The notes under the pieces: model-generated
What the model saw: only the letters and a program-made list of their open reading frames with translations
Told to the model about the DNA's origin: nothing
Databases searched by the model: none
Part shown: in pieces, positions 60,802 to 64,000 of the stretch
Layout: every line of letters begins with the position of its first letter
How positions within the stretch are numbered: the stretch's first letter is position 1
Position numbers and translations under genes: made by a program
Assembly: GCA_016211085.1 (NCBI GenBank)
Contig: JACQSY010000078.1
Location: 1-64,000, forward strand
Length of the DNA stretch: 64,000 bases
Reading direction: 5' to 3'
Origin: Acidobacteriota bacterium
GTDB taxonomy: Bacteria > Acidobacteriota > UBA6911 > RPQK01 > JACQSY01

Positions 60802-61845
60802 TTACATCAGCTCCCGCATGACTTGTTTCAACGCCTCTGGACCAGGACGAACCTGGTTTTGAGGAAGCAGGCAAAGAGGCTCTTCAATCACATTCAAAAC
60901 ATCGACAAAGTTTTCGCTGACTGGATTGACGTAGATCAGACCGGTCAGGAACTGCCCGGCATCGCGCGACTCTTGAAGGAGGCGTATCGCACCATTCTTG
61001 TTCATGGGATCGTAGTCACGGTCCACTTTGCGTAATGTCAAGTGCGATCCATCATTCATCGGAATGTCCTTGATCTCGCCTTCGCCATAATCCACGGTCT
61101 CCACCTGCTCGAAATACGGAATGAAGTCAATCTCGTGCAGCAGCTCTTCATGCTCTTTTGCCCATTTGTAGCTCTTGGTGGATCCCTCGTGATTGTTAAA
61201 GGTCACACAGGGGCTAATCACATCCAGAAGAGCAGTGCCGCGATGGCTGATAGCTCCTTGCAGCAAGGCCACCACTTGCTTGGGATCGCCTGCGAATGAG
61301 CGCGCCACGTAGGAACACCCCATCTCAATGGCCAGGGCGCAACAGTCGATGGGAGGGAGGTCGTTGACCACCCCGGTTTTCAAGCGCGAACCCCTATCGG
61401 CTGTTGCCGAAAATTGACCTTTGGTTAAACCGTAAACACCGTTGTTTTCGATCACATAGATCATGGGCACGTTGCGTCGTAGCAAGTGGCAAAACTGACC
61501 GATTCCAATGGATACCGTGTCACCATCGCCGCTAACTCCGATACAGATCAGGTTGCGATTGGCCAAGACCGCGCCTGTAGCAACCGCCGGCATGCGGCCG
61601 TGAACTCCGTTGAAACCATGAGAGGCGTTCATAAAGTAAGCAGTCGACTTGCTGGAGCACCCAATCCCGCTCATCTTCACTACCTGATAAGGCTGAACAC
61701 CCATCTCAAAGAAAGCCTTGACGATCTGGCTGGTAATGGCATCGTGCCCGCAACCGGAACAGAGAGTCGAGGGCAATCCTTTGTAATCAGCCGTGGTCAG
61801 GCCGATGATGTTTTGGTTTTTAGGACGTTCGGATGTAACTGACAT
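60802..61845 (-). CDS. korB: 2-oxoacid:ferredoxin oxidoreductase beta subunit
   Basis: The roughly 347-residue protein has the C-S-G-C-G-H segment, the thiamine diphosphate motif GDGDTVSIG and IENNGVYGLTKGQFS. It works with the alpha subunit to decarboxylate a 2-oxoacid (probably 2-oxoglutarate, by family pattern) and pass electrons to ferredoxin. The ATG at 61845 lies ten bases from an AGGAG; the TTG at 61854 overlaps the korA stop but sits too close to that site, so I chose the ATG. No separate delta (ferredoxin) subunit is present. Confidence 0.9.
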   Translation of the reverse strand: MSVTSERPKNQNIIGLTTADYKGLPSTLCSGCGHDAITSQIVKAFFEMGVQPYQVVKMSGIGCSSKSTAYFMNASHGFNGVHGRMPAVATGAVLANRNLICIGVSGDGDTVSIGIGQFCHLLRRNVPMIYVIENNGVYGLTKGQFSATADRGSRLKTGVVNDLPPIDCCALAIEMGCSYVARSFAGDPKQVVALLQGAISHRGTALLDVISPCVTFNNHEGSTKSYKWAKEHEELLHEIDFIPYFEQVETVDYGEGEIKDIPMNDGSHLTLRKVDRDYDPMNKNGAIRLLQESRDAGQFLTGLIYVNPVSENFVDVLNVIEEPLCLLPQNQVRPGPEALKQVMRELM

Positions 61846-61850
61846 TACCG

Positions 61851-63695
61851 TCAAGCTCCTTTCTCCTGCGCCAAAATCTGGTCCGTAATGAACCGCGCGT
61901 CAATCGGTATACCGGTACAATGCAAAACTTTTCGAATCTTCTGGGGGCAACTCACATCCAGCTTGATAATGTCGGCAAGCTGACCATCCCGGTTTTGCTC
62001 GACCACATAAACGCGATCACAACGATCGACGAATTTCTGGACATGAGCTGTGAAAGGAAGAGCGCGAGGCCTGAAGTAATTGGTGTCGATCGCATGCTCG
62101 GTGCGAAGCTGATCCTGACACTCCTCGATTGCAGCGTCGGTCGATCCATAGGCCACAACCCCGATGCGCGCGCCTTCGGTCGAGTAACGAATCTCAGGCT
62201 CCGGCACCCAGAGACGAGCAGTCTCATATTTCCTGGCCAAACGTTCCACCAGCTGTAGATAATCGCCCGGTTTTTCCGAGTATTTCGCCGCCTCATTGTG
62301 CCCGCTGCCGCGTGTAAAATAAGGTGCCAGCGGATGCCGGGTGCCGGGGAGTGTACGGTAGGTAATGCCATCGCCATCCACATCCCGGTATCGGGCAAAC
62401 TCCCCGATCCGCTCTAGATCTTCAGCCGAGAGAACCTTGCCTCGGTCAATGGGCAGGTCAGGATAGCGAAATTCATCCGACATCCAGGTGTTCATTCCGA
62501 GGTCCAGGTCCGTTGCGACGAACACCGGCTGTTGAAACCGTTCAGCCAAGTCAAAGGCCCTAATGGACAGATCGAAGCATTCCTGCATGTTGGCCGGAAA
62601 CAGCACAAGGTGCCGTGTGTCGCCATGGGAGAGATAGTAAAGCGAGAGAATGTCCCCTTGTGCCGTACGCGTCGGGAGTCCGGTGCTGGGACCGACTCGC
62701 TGCACGTCATAAATCACACAGGGAATCTCCGTGAAATAAGCCAGGCCTGTGAATTCCGCCATGAGCGAAATCCCCGGTCCTGATGTGGAGGTCATGGCGC
62801 GCGCGCCTGCCCAGCCGGCGCCGATGGCGATGCCCAGCGCTGCCAACTCATCTTCCGCCTGAACAATCGCGAAAGTTGCTTTTCCCGTCTGGCGGTCGAT
62901 TCGATAACGCCTCATATACTCGATCAGCGATTCGCAAAGGCTACTGGCTGGAGTGATCGGATACCACGCCACCACGGTCACGCCGGCAAAGAGGCTTCCC
63001 AGGGCGCACGCTGAATTGCCGTCTATAATGATCTTCCCTCGGGTCTCGTCCATGCGTTCGATCCGATAGGGGTCTTTCTTGAGCAGGTTCTCCCGAACGT
63101 ATTTGGCTCCCAGCTGGGCGGCTCTGACGTTCAAATCCACCGCCTTCTTTTTGCTCTTAAACCACTTGCCGATGGCGATTTCAACCTCGGGCATCTCAAT
63201 CCCGAACAGCTCGGCAGCGCTGCCCACATAGACCATATTGGCTACCAGCTTACGCATCTTGGCGTCTTCGGCAATTTCTGCGGCCAGTTTGGAAAATGGG
63301 ACGGGATAAAAAGTAAGGTCATTTCTTAACTTGGAAAGATTGAGCTTCTCTTCGTAAAGGACCACGCGTCCCGGCTCCAGAGCCTCGACATCGTCCTTGG
63401 CCGTCTCCGGGTTCAGTGCAATTAAGACGTCGATTTCCCTCTTCCGTCCCACATAACCCTTCTTGGATGCCCGGATGGTAAACCATGTGGGAAGACCGGC
63501 AATATTAGAGGGGAAAAGATTCTTGCCACTGACAGGAACCCCCATCTGAAAAATTGCTCTCATGAGCACATTGTTGGATGACTGGCTTCCTGAACCGTTT
63601 ACCGTTGCTACCTGGATGCTGAAGTCGTTGACGACCTGCCTTTGCGGGCTGTCGGGCACAGGCTCCGCTTGCGGTTCTACCTGGATAGTACTCAC
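61851..63695 (-). CDS. korA: 2-oxoacid:ferredoxin oxidoreductase gamma-alpha fusion subunit
   Basis: The 614-residue protein has the gamma domain at about 20-200 (SSNNVLMRAIFQMG) joined to the alpha domain with the YPITPASSLCE motif near 245. TSTSGPGISLMAEFTG near 305 is also typical. This fusion is widespread in 2-oxoglutarate (Kor) oxidoreductases. The GTG start follows an AAGGAG and a second GGAG. The pair korA-korB would support a reductive or oxygen-sensitive TCA step. Confidence 0.92.
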   Translation of the reverse strand: MSTIQVEPQAEPVPDSPQRQVVNDFSIQVATVNGSGSQSSNNVLMRAIFQMGVPVSGKNLFPSNIAGLPTWFTIRASKKGYVGRKREIDVLIALNPETAKDDVEALEPGRVVLYEEKLNLSKLRNDLTFYPVPFSKLAAEIAEDAKMRKLVANMVYVGSAAELFGIEMPEVEIAIGKWFKSKKKAVDLNVRAAQLGAKYVRENLLKKDPYRIERMDETRGKIIIDGNSACALGSLFAGVTVVAWYPITPASSLCESLIEYMRRYRIDRQTGKATFAIVQAEDELAALGIAIGAGWAGARAMTSTSGPGISLMAEFTGLAYFTEIPCVIYDVQRVGPSTGLPTRTAQGDILSLYYLSHGDTRHLVLFPANMQECFDLSIRAFDLAERFQQPVFVATDLDLGMNTWMSDEFRYPDLPIDRGKVLSAEDLERIGEFARYRDVDGDGITYRTLPGTRHPLAPYFTRGSGHNEAAKYSEKPGDYLQLVERLARKYETARLWVPEPEIRYSTEGARIGVVAYGSTDAAIEECQDQLRTEHAIDTNYFRPRALPFTAHVQKFVDRCDRVYVVEQNRDGQLADIIKLDVSCPQKIRKVLHCTGIPIDARFITDQILAQEKGA

Positions 63696-63858
63696 TCCTT
63701 TTTCTCCTTCGTTTGAGGGGGACTCTTTACAAGTTTGTACACCCCCCCGCCTTTTGAATGATAACAGATCCTGCCCCTTTTTTTCACTCAGGATAACCGT
63801 TTTTCAGGCCGTGTTTCATGGGTAATCAGGTTCACGACGAGTGAAGAATTGGGGAGTA

Positions 63859-64000
63859 TTAAGTTAAGGTAACCACCTTCTTTGAGACCACCTTGGCCTG
63901 AGTAAACAAAAGCAGGTAGTCGCGACCGCCTGCTTTGGAGTCCGTGCCGCTCATGTTGAACCCTCCGAAAGGATGAACTCCTACCAGAGCACCCGTGCAT
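63859..64000 (-). CDS. rocA: 1-pyrroline-5-carboxylate dehydrogenase, C-terminal end only (cut by window edge)
   Basis: The last 46 codons of a gene that begins beyond the right edge. They read [20 protein letters not shown] and a short tail ending in K-V-V-T-L-T. This is the conserved C-terminus of delta-1-pyrroline-5-carboxylate dehydrogenase (RocA/PutA type), where it forms part of the aldehyde and NAD site. The enzyme oxidises glutamate semialdehyde to glutamate. A 163-base gap separates it from korA; I see no clear terminator in it. Confidence 0.85.
   Translation of the reverse strand, partial: CTGALVGVHPFGGFNMSGTDSKAGGRDYLLLFTQAKVVSKKVVTLT

Overview
This window looks like the chromosome of a diderm (Gram-negative) bacterium of moderate GC. 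LptE, an LPS-type ABC exporter and lipid-synthesis genes show two membranes. The set of core genes (alpha2beta2 GlyRS, fused gamma-alpha 2-oxoacid:ferredoxin oxidoreductase, MatB-like ligase, DUF763, site-2 protease) fits Acidobacteriota or a neighbouring phylum; that placement is an inference from gene content and was not tested by a search.

Region 1 (221-33509, all on the minus strand) is a roughly 33 kb surface-polysaccharide locus of 30 genes, read from 33509 down to 221. It opens with sugar activation: a nucleotidyltransferase, two GHMP (heptose-7-phosphate-type) kinases, a GDP-mannose-3,5-epimerase-like enzyme, several SDR epimerases and a fused nucleotidyltransferase/C-methyltransferase. 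The Wzm/Wzt exporter and a glycosyltransferase follow. Next is a small-molecule module: epimerase, Gfo/Idh oxidoreductase, HAD phosphatase, APH-type kinase, split transketolase, methyltransferase and dehydrogenase. The rest holds an RmlD-like reductase, a WbuC-like cupin, an epimerase, a radical SAM/SPASM enzyme, a UDP-galactopyranose-mutase-like flavoprotein, methyltransferases, a TIGR04372 glycosyltransferase, a domain-swapped HldE-like kinase/nucleotidyltransferase and an O-antigen ligase/polymerase. Many genes overlap by ATGA, TGATG or TAGTG, so they are probably translated as coupled groups. The likely product is an unusual heptose-containing or branched-sugar glycan exported by the ABC route.

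Region 2 (34026-35440) has one Tat-exported M19 dipeptidase-like protein among copies of a short palindromic repeat. Related copies lie at 150-182 and inside the locus at 30541, so the repeat family brackets the accessory region.

Region 3 (35499-51474, minus) is housekeeping: dcd, leuS, lptE, holA, rpsT, phoH, arginase, ddl, a DUF465 protein, psd, pssA, mgtE, recO, glyQ, glyS and inositol-3-phosphate synthase. A near-perfect sigma-70-type promoter for rpsT lies across the end of holA, and a terminator hairpin separates the DUF465 gene from psd.

Region 4 (51761-64000, mixed strands) has HU, a site-2 protease, a zinc-ribbon orphan overlapping endonuclease IV, a TPR protein, a MatB-like acyl-CoA synthetase, DUF763, a NUDIX hydrolase, a zinc-ribbon membrane protein, a serine beta-lactamase-fold hydrolase, korB/korA, and at the right edge the last 46 codons of a 1-pyrroline-5-carboxylate dehydrogenase. 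No tRNA, rRNA, CRISPR array or transposase was recognised.
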